This document shows, piece after piece, positions 42,418-51,299 of a stretch of DNA of 64,000 nt (position 1 is the first letter of the stretch; each line of letters starts with the position of its first letter). Both the position numbers and the translations under genes were made by a program. The notes beneath the pieces are model-generated. The model ran no database searches, was not told where the DNA came from, and saw nothing but the letters and a program-made list of their open reading frames with translations. Where the stretch lies: assembly GCF_046614675.1 (NCBI RefSeq), contig NZ_JBKKJT010000006.1:62001-126000 (forward strand), given 5' to 3'. Source of the stretch: Chryseobacterium cupriresistens (GTDB lineage Bacteria > Bacteroidota > Bacteroidia > Flavobacteriales > Weeksellaceae).

Positions 42418-42425
42418 TACATTTG
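42418..42425 (+). promoter_or_regulatory. Orphan promoter box
   Basis: TACATTTG fits TAnnTTTG but no plausible gene follows on this strand before the opposite YjdM gene at 42575. It may drive a short antisense or non-coding RNA across 42432-42574. Purely a sequence observation. Confidence 0.3.
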
Positions 42426-42574
42426 TACTTCTAAAGTATAAGGAAATTTTTGGTTAATTCTCTTTCTGCCTTCCAGACGGACATTAGCAATCTTGCAATT
42501 AAGTCTGTTGAAAGATTACACTGTCCAATTTTTTCCTTTTCTTTATTTTCAGGGCATAGAAAAACAAAGTTTTC

Positions 42575-42919
42575 TTATGCTTTCTTTACAAATTCTGACT
42601 TAAGAGCCATTGCTCCGAAACCATCAATTTTACAGTCAATATTGTGATCACTTCCCGGTCTCAAACGGATATTTTTCACTTTAGTTCCGGCTTTTACCGG
42701 TTTTGGTGCTCCCTTTACAGGTAAATCTTTTATTACCACTACAGAATCACCATCCTGAAGTTCATTTCCGTTGGAATCCAGGATTTTTCCTTCATTTGCG
42801 GCTTCAGCAGCGGCTTCTGCCGGATCCCATTCGTAGAAACACTGGGAACATACCATCATATTATCGCTCGGGTATGTAAACTCAGAGCTGCATTTTGGAC
42901 AAATTACTGTGTCACTCAT
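42575..42919 (-). CDS. yjdM: YjdM/PhnA-like zinc-ribbon protein
   Basis: A 114-residue cytoplasmic protein. The zinc ribbon ligands are CPKC and CSQC (residues 7-10 and 29-32; VICPKCSSEFTYPSDNMMVCSQC, in part), and the YjdM core is LDSNGNELQDGDSVVVIKDLPVKG with the conserved KAGTKVKNIRL. E. coli YjdM was once called PhnA, but it is unconnected to phosphonate breakdown; its role is unknown. TACCTTTG on the minus strand at 42934-42941 is a good promoter box. Confidence 0.92.
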   Translation of the reverse strand: MSDTVICPKCSSEFTYPSDNMMVCSQCFYEWDPAEAAAEAANEGKILDSNGNELQDGDSVVVIKDLPVKGAPKPVKAGTKVKNIRLRPGSDHNIDCKIDGFGAMALKSEFVKKA

Positions 42920-42933
42920 ATTTTTATTTTTTG

Positions 42934-42941
42934 CAAAGGTA
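42934..42941 (-). promoter_or_regulatory. -7 promoter box of yjdM
   Basis: TACCTTTG on the minus strand, 14 bases before the start. A -33 TTG candidate lies about 21 bases further up. Confidence 0.45.
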
Positions 42942-43244
42942 GAACTTTTTAGAGGTTGAAGTCAATAAATAAAGCTCAGTATAGTAGATCATAAGCTCCT
43001 GTTAATTTTACACATATAGGTGAATTAACACAAATTAAATAAACTTGCTGCAAAGAAAATAAAGTATAGTAATAAACAGTGTATATTTTGTCAGCAAATA
43101 TTTTTCATTAAGCAAAAAACACAGGTTTATCCGTCTTAGAGAAAAGGCTATCGTCAACAAATAAAAAATATAAATAATCGGAAAATCTTTACAATTCAGC
43201 ATTAAAATTTATTTCTACCATGTAAAAAATTAATAAACATACAG
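42942..43244. other. Intergenic region, nothing recognised
   Basis: AT-rich stretch upstream of yjdM, with no convincing open reading frame, RNA gene or repeat. The gap continues as the family A repeat at 43245. Confidence 0.5.
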
Positions 43245-43430
43245 GCCATTCACTACTGAATCTCAGATTGTCAATAGTCAGTTTTTGCTTTGCAAAGTGA
43301 ATCGTGAATGCGCAACCTTCCATTAGAAAACTGATCTGTACAATATATAATTACTCAAACCTCTCAACCGGAAACCGAAAATTCACAAGCGAAGCGAATT
43401 GATCATTCACAATTCACAACCCTTCATCAA
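43245..43430. repeat. Dispersed intergenic repeat, family A, copy 3
   Basis: The longest copy (about 185 bases). It holds GTCAATAGTCAGTTTTTGCT near 43269, TTTGCAAAGTGAATCGTGAA, and ACAAGCGAAGCGAATTGATC followed by ATTCACAATTCACAACCC. Same orientation as the copy at 27057. Confidence 0.65.
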
Positions 43431-43469
43431 CTCTCCCACCCCAAATTCCAAACTCTCAATTAAAAGTCG

Positions 43470-43477
43470 TATTTTTG
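43470..43477 (+). promoter_or_regulatory. -7 promoter box
   Basis: TATTTTTG, 25 bases before the start at 43503. Confidence 0.45.
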
Positions 43478-43502
43478 CAGATTCAAACAGCGAAGCAAAT
43501 TT

Positions 43503-44708
43503 ATGGAACTTATTCACAGAAACTTGGCAATCGGAATTCACGATGCCTTACAGGAGACATTTTTTGAGAAAAACAAATATGCCGATAAAGTTATTGAAAG
43601 ACTTTTGAAAGCAAACAGAAAATGGGGAAGCCAGGACAGAGCTGTTGTTTCTGAAATTTTTTACAATATTATCCGTTGGAAGAAACGCCTTGAATACTAT
43701 ATGGGTGAAGGTGTAAAACCCAACAATATCTACAAACTGATTATTGCGTATTTACTCTGGAGTAAAACCAATTATAAAAAATTCGAAGAATTTGACGGAA
43801 TCAAAATCGCCGATATTCTTACCAAACTTAAAAAGAACACTGTTCCTACAAAAGCAATAGAACACTCTATTCCTGAATGGCTTGCTGAAACTCTTGAAAA
43901 AGAACTGGGTGCCAGCTGGGAAAGAGAAATGATTGCTTTAAACGAGCAGGCTCCTACGGTTTTAAGAGCCAATTCTTTAAGAACAACCACCAAAGAGCTT
44001 ATCTCTGATCTTTCAGATGAGGGTGTTGTTTCTTATCCTGTTAAAGGTTATCCTGACGCTGTTCAGCTGGAAGAAAAGAAAAATGTTTTCCTTACCACAG
44101 CTTTCAAAGAAGGATTATTTGAAGTTCAGGATGCTTCTTCTCAGAAAATCGGGTATTTTCTTGATGTAAAAGAAGGACAAAGAGTAGTAGACGCATGTGC
44201 AGGTGCAGGAGGAAAAACATTGCACTTAGCCGCATTAATGAAAAACAAAGGTCAAATCGTAGCATTAGACATCTTTGAATGGAAGCTTGCAGAACTGAAG
44301 CGTCGTGCCAAAAGAGCCGGAGCACACAACATTGAAACCCGTATGATTTCCGATAACAAGGTGATCAAACGACTTCATGAAAAGGCTGACAGACTTCTGA
44401 TTGATGCACCTTGTTCAGGTCTGGGTGTTTTGAAAAGAAACCCGGACAGTAAGTGGAAAATTGATCAGGACTTTATTGACAGAATAAAAAAGGAGCAGCA
44501 ACAAATCCTTCAGGACTATTCTAAAATGCTTAAAAAAGGAGGAAAAATGGTATATGCTACCTGTTCTATCCTTCCATCTGAAAACAATCTTCAGGTAGAA
44601 GAATTCATCAAAAACAATCCGGGATTCAAGATGCTTAAAGATGAAAAAGTAATGCCTAGCGAAGGATACGACGGATTCTACATGGCTTTGATTGAAAGAG
44701 TTTCTTAA
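43503..44708 (+). CDS. RsmB/NOP-family RNA (cytosine-5) methyltransferase
   Basis: A 401-residue cytoplasmic SAM-dependent enzyme that methylates cytosine in rRNA (RsmB-like) or another RNA. The N-terminal NusB-like/RsmB N-domain is at about residues 1-140. The SAM motif DACAGAGGKTLHLAALMKNKG is near residue 230. The two catalytic cysteines are C304 (DAPCSGLGVLKRNPDSKW) and C354 (YATCSILPSENN). PNGD/KRN motifs are intact. Longer than the RsmF type, near the RsmB size. Exact RNA position unknown. Confidence 0.93.
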   Translation: MELIHRNLAIGIHDALQETFFEKNKYADKVIERLLKANRKWGSQDRAVVSEIFYNIIRWKKRLEYYMGEGVKPNNIYKLIIAYLLWSKTNYKKFEEFDGIKIADILTKLKKNTVPTKAIEHSIPEWLAETLEKELGASWEREMIALNEQAPTVLRANSLRTTTKELISDLSDEGVVSYPVKGYPDAVQLEEKKNVFLTTAFKEGLFEVQDASSQKIGYFLDVKEGQRVVDACAGAGGKTLHLAALMKNKGQIVALDIFEWKLAELKRRAKRAGAHNIETRMISDNKVIKRLHEKADRLLIDAPCSGLGVLKRNPDSKWKIDQDFIDRIKKEQQQILQDYSKMLKKGGKMVYATCSILPSENNLQVEEFIKNNPGFKMLKDEKVMPSEGYDGFYMALIERVS

Positions 44709-44731
44709 TCTAAATCCTCTAAACGATATTT

Positions 44732-44764
44732 AAACTACTCTATTTTCTGGAGTAGTTTTTTTTA
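44732..44764 (+). terminator. Rho-independent terminator
   Basis: AAACTACTC pairs with GAGTAGTTT, then a T run. Confidence 0.75.
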
Positions 44765-44845
44765 TTTAAATCTTTCAAAAAAAAAATGTAACATTTTTTG
44801 TAACATTTACAGTACGTTTTCTACTAACTGTATAGATTAAACCGG

Positions 44846-44877
44846 TTTGACGCTGTGAAAAGTTAAGAGTAACTTTG
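44846..44877 (+). promoter_or_regulatory. Complete Bacteroidota promoter of the PNGase F-like gene
   Basis: TTTG (44846-44849), 20-base spacer, TAACTTTG (44870-44877). The start at 44894 is 16 bases on. Confidence 0.75.
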
Positions 44878-44893
44878 CAGTAAACTCATTTTT

Positions 44894-46561
44894 ATGCATA
44901 CAAGACTTGTCTTCAATTTTCTGGCTGTTTTTTTATATTGTCTGTTTTCTGCACAGACCTATGAAATTCAGTACTCCAGTTCTTATAACGGAAAAGCATT
45001 AACAGATCAGCCTTCTACAATTATCTGGGTCAATGAAAAAGAAAACTTCATTCTTAACAGCACGATCAAAGAACAAAAAAGCAGCTATCCTTATGAAATC
45101 ACTAAGGTGGAAAAGCCATCCAATACTATAGTTTCTTATGCCTTTTTAAAACCCGGCTCAATCATCTCAACCTCAGATGCTGAATCTGTAGGAAAACAGG
45201 ATTTTGAACTGACTAATGAAACGAAAAAGATCTTAGGGTACAACTGTAAAAAAGCCTTTACGAAAATCAATTCAAATACCATTGAAGTCTGGTATACGAA
45301 TGATCTGAAACTAAAAGGCGGCCCATCTGTATTGGGGCAGAATTTAGGATTAGTTCTGGAAGTGGAAAGAAATAAGAACTCTTTAACGACTGCCGCTTCA
45401 ATCAAAAAAATAAAGAACACAGGGATTGAAAACATATTGAAAGGAAACATACAAATAACCGATCAGCTGGGATATAAAGATCTCCTGTGGAAAAGCAGAT
45501 TTACCACGCTGAATGTTTTTGAAAACGAAATCATCAATTTCTCTGATGCCTCAAAATCTGACGGCCAAATAAAAAGATACGCCAAGGGAACTATTATCCT
45601 AAAAAAAGTAAAATTTCCTGCTATTACAGAAGGAGAGACTATTTTTGCAGAACTAAAACAGCAGTCGAACGGAGATGCTTATGACAGAACCGGAACTGTA
45701 TTTTTTATTCCGCAGGATAAAGAAAAGTCTTTTTTTGACGGCCTGGAAAAGGGGGCAAAAACACTTCCTCTTTACGAAAACGGAAATGGAAAACAATATT
45801 ACGGGGTAACGGCTACCGGCAGCTACAGCCCTGCCATGGAAATGATGCGGTTCTTTACCGCTTTTGGCATTCAGAAATTTAATCATATTCAGCTTAAGGG
45901 AAAAGACTGGCAGACCATCAGCCCTTACCGGCAGGATATTACAGAATTGAAGCCTGCTCTATCCGGAAAAGAGCTTTGGATAGGAACTTTTATTGGAAAT
46001 TATGATAAAGGAGGACACAAAGTAAGTCTTGATATTACGATTCATAAAAGCGATCAAAACGTTAATAAAAATAATGTAGCCATCCCGTTATTCAACACTT
46101 TAAACATTATGGAAATGGCCGGACAGGACTATTCTACTATGTTCAGTCAGGATAAAGGCCTTCTTGTTGATTTCACTTTGGATAAAGATCTGAAAAACGC
46201 TCAGCTAAGATATACCACAACAGGACATGGCGGTTGGGAAAATGGTGATGAATTTGTTCCAAAAACCAATTCTATATTGGTGGATGGAAAACCCGTTTTT
46301 TCATTTGTACCCTGGAGAACAGACTGTGGTTCATACCGTTTATACAATCCGGCCTCCGGAAATTTCCAGGATGGTCTTTCGTCATCAGACCTCAGCAGAT
46401 CAAACTGGTGCCCGGGAACGGTTACCAATCCTGATTTCATTCCTCTTGGGGATCTGAAAGCAGGAAAGCATACGATTCAGGTAAAAATTCCGCAAGGTCC
46501 TACTGAAGGAACAAGCTTCAGTTCATGGAATGTTTCCGGAGTATTACTGGGGGTTCAATAA
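44894..46561 (+). CDS. Secreted PNGase F-like protein with N-terminal GLPGLI-like domain
   Basis: A 555-residue exported protein (signal about residues 1-22, SAQ cleavage). Residues 23-185 resemble the GLPGLI/PNGase-associated N-terminal domain (YEIQYSSSYNGKALT; KKILGYNCKKAFTKIN). From about 235 it carries the two beta domains of peptide-N-glycosidase F, which releases N-glycans from asparagine. D264 (DAYDRTG) aligns with catalytic D60 of PNGase F, and E453 (NGDEFVPKTN) with E206. FSFVPWRTDCGSYRLYNPASG and SDLSRSNWCPGTVTNPDF are strongly conserved. The counterpart of E118 is not obvious. The layout resembles Elizabethkingia PNGase F-II. It may act on host or environmental glycoproteins. Confidence 0.85.
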   Translation: MHTRLVFNFLAVFLYCLFSAQTYEIQYSSSYNGKALTDQPSTIIWVNEKENFILNSTIKEQKSSYPYEITKVEKPSNTIVSYAFLKPGSIISTSDAESVGKQDFELTNETKKILGYNCKKAFTKINSNTIEVWYTNDLKLKGGPSVLGQNLGLVLEVERNKNSLTTAASIKKIKNTGIENILKGNIQITDQLGYKDLLWKSRFTTLNVFENEIINFSDASKSDGQIKRYAKGTIILKKVKFPAITEGETIFAELKQQSNGDAYDRTGTVFFIPQDKEKSFFDGLEKGAKTLPLYENGNGKQYYGVTATGSYSPAMEMMRFFTAFGIQKFNHIQLKGKDWQTISPYRQDITELKPALSGKELWIGTFIGNYDKGGHKVSLDITIHKSDQNVNKNNVAIPLFNTLNIMEMAGQDYSTMFSQDKGLLVDFTLDKDLKNAQLRYTTTGHGGWENGDEFVPKTNSILVDGKPVFSFVPWRTDCGSYRLYNPASGNFQDGLSSSDLSRSNWCPGTVTNPDFIPLGDLKAGKHTIQVKIPQGPTEGTSFSSWNVSGVLLGVQ

Positions 46562-46853
46562 AAACAAAACCTTCTTGCATGAGAATTGCAAGAAGGTAAA
46601 AACACAAATGATGAAAAAAAATTATTTCGAGCCACAAAGTAAGGGGTAAAATTCATATAATTACTTACCATAGATTAATAAATATGTCATTTTTATTTCG
46701 TATGGAGATTATGCAATTTTAGTCGCGACGAAAAAAATTAATCAAAAACATCATAATTCAAATAAATAGTTAAAATTTTTAACTTCAAAATACAAATTGA
46801 TTAAAAATTTTCTCATTTAAACATTTTTAATTGTTATTTATAAACATCACTTT
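46562..46853. other. Intergenic region with one hairpin, before asnB
   Basis: CCTTCTTGCA (46569-46578) pairs with TGCAAGAAGG (46584-46595 region). It follows the PNGase F gene by a few bases but is followed by A's, not T's, so it is a poor terminator on the plus strand. The rest is AT-rich with no recognised feature until the asnB promoter. Confidence 0.4.
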
Positions 46854-46861
46854 TACTTTTG
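46831..46861 (+). promoter_or_regulatory. Predicted promoter of asnB
   Basis: TTG (46831-46833), 20 bases, TACTTTTG (46854-46861). The start at 46883 is 21 bases further. Confidence 0.55.
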
Positions 46862-46882
46862 TTCCATAAATAATAAAAAATT

Positions 46883-48550
46883 ATGTGTGGAATTGTATGT
46901 TTATTTGACGCCAAGCAAAAAACCGAAGTATTAAGACCTCAGGTATTGGAAATGTCAAAAAAAATCCGTCACAGAGGACCGGATTGGAGTGGAGTTTTCC
47001 AGGATGAGAAAGTCATTTTTTCTCATGAAAGACTTGCCATTGTAGATCCAACTTCCGGAAAACAACCTTTATTTACGAAAGACGGAAAAGTAGTATTAGC
47101 CGTAAACGGTGAAATCTACAACCATAGAGAATTAAAAGTAGAATTTCCTGATTATGAGTTTCAGACTCAGTCGGACTGTGAGGTGATCCTTGCACTATAC
47201 AGAAAATATGGAAAAGATTTCGTAGAGAAACTCAACGGAATTTTTGCCTTCGCTTTATATGATACTGAAAATGATGTTTATCTTATTGCCCGCGATCATA
47301 TGGGAATCTGCCCGCTTTATCAGGGTTGGGACAAAAACGGAAACTATTATGTCGCTTCAGAATTAAAAGCTCTTGAAGGGGTATGTAAAAAAATAGAAAC
47401 ATTCCTGCCCGGTCATTTCGTTTACAGCAAAGATGGCGCTGAGCTTCAGCAATGGTACACAAGAGACTGGGACAGCTTTGATCATGTAAAAGACAATGAA
47501 ACTGATATTTCAAAACTGAGAAAAGGTCTAGAAGATGCCGTTCACAGACAACTGATGAGTGATGTTCCTTATGGAGTACTTCTTTCGGGAGGTTTAGATT
47601 CATCGGTCATTTCCGCTATTACTGCAAAATTTGCCCGCCAGAGAATTGAAAGCGGCGATACACAGGAAGCGTGGTATCCGAGACTTCACAGTTTCGCCGT
47701 AGGATTGGTTGGTTCTCCCGATCTGGCAGCAGCTCAGAAAGCTGCAGAACACATCGGATCTGTACACCATGAGGTTAACTTTACCGTACAGGAAGGACTG
47801 GACGCTGTACGTGACGTTATTTACCACCTTGAAACCTATGATGTTACCACCATCAGAGCATCCACCCCAATGTACCTTTTAGCAAGAGTGATCAAATCTA
47901 TGGGGATTAAAATGGTTCTTTCAGGAGAAGGTTCTGATGAATTGTTCGGCGGCTATTTATACTTCCATAAAGCTCCTAATGCAAAAGAATTCCACGATGA
48001 AACAGTGAGAAAACTGGGCAAACTTCACCTTTATGACTGTTTAAGAGCCAACAAAGCGTTGATGAGCTGGGGAATTGAAGGAAGAGTACCTTTCCTTGAT
48101 AAAGAATTTATGGATATTGCGATGACGCTTAACCCTCAGGATAAAATGATCAGTACCGCTGAAGGAAAAATTGAAAAATGGGTATTGAGAAAAGCTTTCG
48201 AGGATCTGCTTCCTGATTCTATTGCCTGGAGACAGAAAGAACAGTTCTCGGATGGTGTAGGCTATTCATGGATCGATACTTTGAAAGAGGTGGCTGAAAG
48301 AGAAGTGACGGATGAAATGATGGCGAATGCAAGATTCAGATTCCCGCTAAACACCCCTCAGAACAAAGAAGAATACCGGTACAGAACGATTTTTGAAGAA
48401 CATTTCCCAAGTGAAACCGCCGCTGCTACTGTTCCATCGGTTCCATCGGTGGCATGCTCCACTCCTATTGCTTTGGAATGGGATGAAGCGTTCAAAAAAA
48501 TGAACGATCCAAGCGGAAGAGCAGTGAAAGTACATGAAACGTCATATTAG
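46883..48550 (+). CDS. asnB: Asparagine synthase (glutamine-hydrolysing), AsnB type
   Basis: A 555-residue enzyme that makes asparagine from aspartate, glutamine and ATP. The N-terminal nucleophile is Cys2 (MCGIVCLFD), which requires removal of the initiator methionine. The glutaminase domain has RHRGPDWSGVF and VNGEIYNHREL. The synthetase domain has the PP-loop LSGGLDSSVISA near residue 233 and LSGEGSDELFGGYLYFHKAP. Usual length for AsnB (about 554). Cytoplasmic. Own promoter; downstream gap is a family A repeat. Confidence 0.97.
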   Translation: MCGIVCLFDAKQKTEVLRPQVLEMSKKIRHRGPDWSGVFQDEKVIFSHERLAIVDPTSGKQPLFTKDGKVVLAVNGEIYNHRELKVEFPDYEFQTQSDCEVILALYRKYGKDFVEKLNGIFAFALYDTENDVYLIARDHMGICPLYQGWDKNGNYYVASELKALEGVCKKIETFLPGHFVYSKDGAELQQWYTRDWDSFDHVKDNETDISKLRKGLEDAVHRQLMSDVPYGVLLSGGLDSSVISAITAKFARQRIESGDTQEAWYPRLHSFAVGLVGSPDLAAAQKAAEHIGSVHHEVNFTVQEGLDAVRDVIYHLETYDVTTIRASTPMYLLARVIKSMGIKMVLSGEGSDELFGGYLYFHKAPNAKEFHDETVRKLGKLHLYDCLRANKALMSWGIEGRVPFLDKEFMDIAMTLNPQDKMISTAEGKIEKWVLRKAFEDLLPDSIAWRQKEQFSDGVGYSWIDTLKEVAEREVTDEMMANARFRFPLNTPQNKEEYRYRTIFEEHFPSETAAATVPSVPSVACSTPIALEWDEAFKKMNDPSGRAVKVHETSY

Positions 48551-48664
48551 AGAATCGATTGATGAATCGTCAATGGTCAATTCGCTGCGCTTGTGAATTT
48601 GTTGTGGGATTCGGGTTACGGGATTACAGGTTTATTATTCACTTGCAAAGCAAAATTCACTAAT
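48551..48664. repeat. Dispersed intergenic repeat, family A, copy 4
   Basis: Inverted relative to copies 1 and 3: GAATCGTCAATGGTCAATTCGCTGCGCTTG (quoted in part as CAATTCGCTGCGCTTGTGAA), then GGGATTCGGGTTACGGGATT (inverse of the AACCCGAATC core) and TTGCAAAGCAAAATTCACTA. It starts at the asnB stop. Confidence 0.65.
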
Positions 48665-48809
48665 GACATGTATATTTTTCACATTCAAACGTATAACTCC
48701 TTCTGTTATAATTTATCAATCCTGTAGCAATACAGGATTTTTTCTTGAATTAACAATAACAATATGGCATAATTTAACTCACAATCCAAAATAATATCTA
48801 ATAAATAAT

Positions 48810-48817
48810 TATATTTG
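48810..48817 (+). promoter_or_regulatory. -7 promoter box
   Basis: TATATTTG fits the consensus. An in-frame TTG at 48815 lies inside this box, which argues against it as a start and for ATG 48845. Confidence 0.4.
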
Positions 48818-48844
48818 GAAAACGAAAATATCAATTATAAAAAA

Positions 48845-49657
48845 ATGAGAAGAAACCTTACTGTTTTATTTGCCTTATTAGCGATTAGTTTTGCTTTTGG
48901 ACAAGGGAAATATGGCAAATATCTGAATTCAAAGAAGCTTGCTTTGGCTTATAAGAGTGTGAAAGACCAGGATAAAGATGACTACTATCAACAATTCTAC
49001 TGGCTGGTAAAAGCAGAGCAACTGAAAACTTATCCTCACCTTAAAGATATAAAACCTGTCGTTTTATATGAATTTGTAAAATATGTAAACCCTCAGAATC
49101 CGACCAAAAAACTGGATGCAAGAGGCAAAGAACTGAGAGCAACTGCAGAATTATCATTAAATCAATATTTTAAAAATAAAAAATTTGAAAACAATTCTGT
49201 TTTAATGTATAACCTTGAAACGTATGTAGATCCTTCAAAGGGACAATATTATACGAAGGTTGATCCGGAAAAAATCAAGGAGCTTGTACCGAAGGAGTTA
49301 TTTGCTTTCAACTCATACAACAGAAATATAGGAGAAGAAAAAACCTATTATCTTTGGATTGACAAGAAAAAAGATGATCTTAATATTGTAGATATCATTC
49401 CTAGCGAAAAAGAAGACAAAGCTTTTTATACCAGATTAAGACAATATCTTCCAAGCTATAAATTCTCAAAATATGTTCCTACTGTAAAAAAAGGGAACAA
49501 GTCTGACAAAACGGATATCGAATATTATTATATCATGCCTTTTGAACAGAATACCGATAACATCGAATACAAAACCAAGGATTTCAAAACTTTCACTTTA
49601 AGCCAGTACAGAAAAGCCGGTGATGAATGGAAAGGAGTAGAAAAGCCTAGAAAATAA
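48845..49657 (+). CDS. Secreted protein of unknown function
   Basis: About 270 residues from ATG 48845 (MRRNLTVLFALLAISFAFGQ signal peptide). The mature protein is strongly charged, lysine-rich and mostly alpha/beta: KYGKYLNSKKLALAYKSVKDQDKDDYYQQFYWLVKAEQLKTYP (in part), a central TYVDPSKGQYYTKVDPEK, then an aromatic-rich C-terminal half with YYYIMPFEQNTDNIEYKTKDF. I do not recognise the family. Periplasmic or outer-membrane-associated. Followed by a terminator. Confidence 0.8.
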   Translation: MRRNLTVLFALLAISFAFGQGKYGKYLNSKKLALAYKSVKDQDKDDYYQQFYWLVKAEQLKTYPHLKDIKPVVLYEFVKYVNPQNPTKKLDARGKELRATAELSLNQYFKNKKFENNSVLMYNLETYVDPSKGQYYTKVDPEKIKELVPKELFAFNSYNRNIGEEKTYYLWIDKKKDDLNIVDIIPSEKEDKAFYTRLRQYLPSYKFSKYVPTVKKGNKSDKTDIEYYYIMPFEQNTDNIEYKTKDFKTFTLSQYRKAGDEWKGVEKPRK

Positions 49658-49660
49658 ATC

Positions 49661-49693
49661 AAAAAGTCCTGTGAAATTTCACAGGACTTTTTT
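49661..49693 (+). terminator. Rho-independent terminator
   Basis: AAAAAGTCCTGTGAAA pairs with TTTCACAGGACTTTTT. Confidence 0.8.
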
Positions 49694-49794
49694 AATTTTA
49701 TATGGATTTCTTTATCTAAGAATCAAAACGCTTAGAGTAAGCGGTTCTTCCAATCAAATAAGTCTGGGAATTTTTATAACCCAGCCGGTACAAA

Positions 49795-51198
49795 ATGACA
49801 GAAGCAAATACACAACAAACCTCCGTAAAAAAAATACTTCCCTTAATTCTGGCCACTGCTATTTTCATGCAAATGCTGGATTCCACGATTCTGAATACTT
49901 CCCTGCCTGCTATTGCAAAAGATCTGAATGAATCTCCCCTCAATATGCAGAACGCTATCATCAGTTATGTTCTGACCCTCGCTGTTTTTATGCCCGCCAG
50001 CGGATTTCTTGCCGACCGGTTTGGAACAAAAAAAATATTTATATTTTCTCTGGTATTATTCAGTCTGGGCTCGCTATTTTGTTCTTTGTCTCAAAACCTC
50101 ACCCATCTTGTTATTTCAAGGGTCGTTCAGGGAGTTGGAGGAAGCCTGATGACTCCTGTCGGAAAACTGGCACTCATTAAAACATTTGATAAAAACGAAC
50201 TGCTCAAAGCCATGAACTTTGCCATCATTCCTGCTCTTATCGGACCTGTATTGGGACCATTGGTCGGAGGTTATATGGTAGATTATCTTTCATGGCACTG
50301 GATATTCCTGATCAATATTCCGATTGGAGTTCTGGGAATTCTTTTAGGATTAAAATTCATGCCCAATTATAAATCCGATGATGTTGATTTTGATTTAAAG
50401 GGTTTCCTGATTTTTGCCGCAGCCTCTCTCCTGCTTTCTGTTTCACTGGAACTTTTCGGAGACATTCAGAATATCACACCTGTCTTATTGGTATTTATCA
50501 TGGGATTTTTGTTCCTGTACTATTATTATAAACATGCAAAAAGAGGCGGAAATCCTATTTTCCCATTAAATCTGTTTCAGGTAAGAACTTTCCGTGTGGG
50601 TATTGTGGGCAATCTGGCGACCAGATTGGGAATCAGCTCCGTTCCGTTATTACTTCCGCTAATGATTCAGATTGCCTATAAACAGTCTGCAGTCACTTCG
50701 GGCTGGATCATTGCTCCTATGGCTTTGACGGCTATCTTCGGAAAATCATATGTTATTAAAATTTTAGATAAATATGGCTACCGCCAGACTTTGATGATTA
50801 ATACATTCATCATCGGAACGCTGATATGCCTGCTTGCCATACCTGATATACACACATCTTTGTACTGGTTTGTTCCGATCATCGCAATATTAGGTTTTTT
50901 CAACTCTATTCAGTTCACTTCCATGAATACTATTTCTATTGCCGATCTTCGTAACTTTCAGACCAGCAGCGGAAACTCATTACTCTCAGTCAATCAACAG
51001 CTGGCGATAGGCTTCGGAATTGCCTTCGGACTGATTGTTTTAAAGTTATTTGAAAATACAGATCTTATTAATGGTGAAATCCATAATGCCTTCCGACTTA
51101 CATTTCTTACGGTGGGAATACTAACGATTTTATCTGGATTCGTGTTCAGGAGACTGCATATTTCGGATGGAAAGAATATGAAGTCCAAGGAAGATTAA
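49795..51198 (+). CDS. MFS transporter, DHA2 (14-TM, EmrB/QacA-like) drug exporter
   Basis: A 467-residue inner-membrane antiporter. MQMLDSTILNTSLPAIAKDL is the DHA2 opening (motif D1-like), FLADRFGTKKIFIFS motif A, and VGGYMVDYLSWHWIFLINIPIG motif C-like. About 13-14 membrane segments. The family uses proton influx to expel drugs or lipophilic compounds. Outer-membrane TolC and adaptor genes are not next to it. Whether it works with the pirin/OsmC cluster downstream is not clear; the gap is 101 bases with its own promoter box. Confidence 0.9.
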   Translation: MTEANTQQTSVKKILPLILATAIFMQMLDSTILNTSLPAIAKDLNESPLNMQNAIISYVLTLAVFMPASGFLADRFGTKKIFIFSLVLFSLGSLFCSLSQNLTHLVISRVVQGVGGSLMTPVGKLALIKTFDKNELLKAMNFAIIPALIGPVLGPLVGGYMVDYLSWHWIFLINIPIGVLGILLGLKFMPNYKSDDVDFDLKGFLIFAAASLLLSVSLELFGDIQNITPVLLVFIMGFLFLYYYYKHAKRGGNPIFPLNLFQVRTFRVGIVGNLATRLGISSVPLLLPLMIQIAYKQSAVTSGWIIAPMALTAIFGKSYVIKILDKYGYRQTLMINTFIIGTLICLLAIPDIHTSLYWFVPIIAILGFFNSIQFTSMNTISIADLRNFQTSSGNSLLSVNQQLAIGFGIAFGLIVLKLFENTDLINGEIHNAFRLTFLTVGILTILSGFVFRRLHISDGKNMKSKED

Positions 51199-51270
51199 AC
51201 AGATCTGATCGCAGCTTCATCCTTTCCCACGAACTTAACACAGATCAATGCTTTTCGCATATAACAATGG

Positions 51271-51278
51271 TAATTTTG
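51271..51278 (+). promoter_or_regulatory. -7 promoter box of the pirin-OsmC cluster
   Basis: TAATTTTG, 21 bases before ATG 51300. A partial TTTT box lies near 51253. Confidence 0.45.
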
Positions 51279-51299
51279 TTTACATAAATCAACAATGTG

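Noticed and set aside
42450..42647. A possible 65-residue plus-strand open frame
   Set aside because: It begins at TTG and runs antisense into the yjdM gene; its sequence is not protein-like. The promoter box upstream is kept only as a possible RNA signal.
46566..46598. A hairpin after the PNGase F-like gene as a classical terminator
   Set aside because: The stem is followed by A's on the plus strand, so it is not a good rho-independent terminator in that direction.
48815..48844. TTG 48815 as a start for the secreted protein
   Set aside because: This codon lies within the TATATTTG promoter box, and a good signal peptide begins at ATG 48845.
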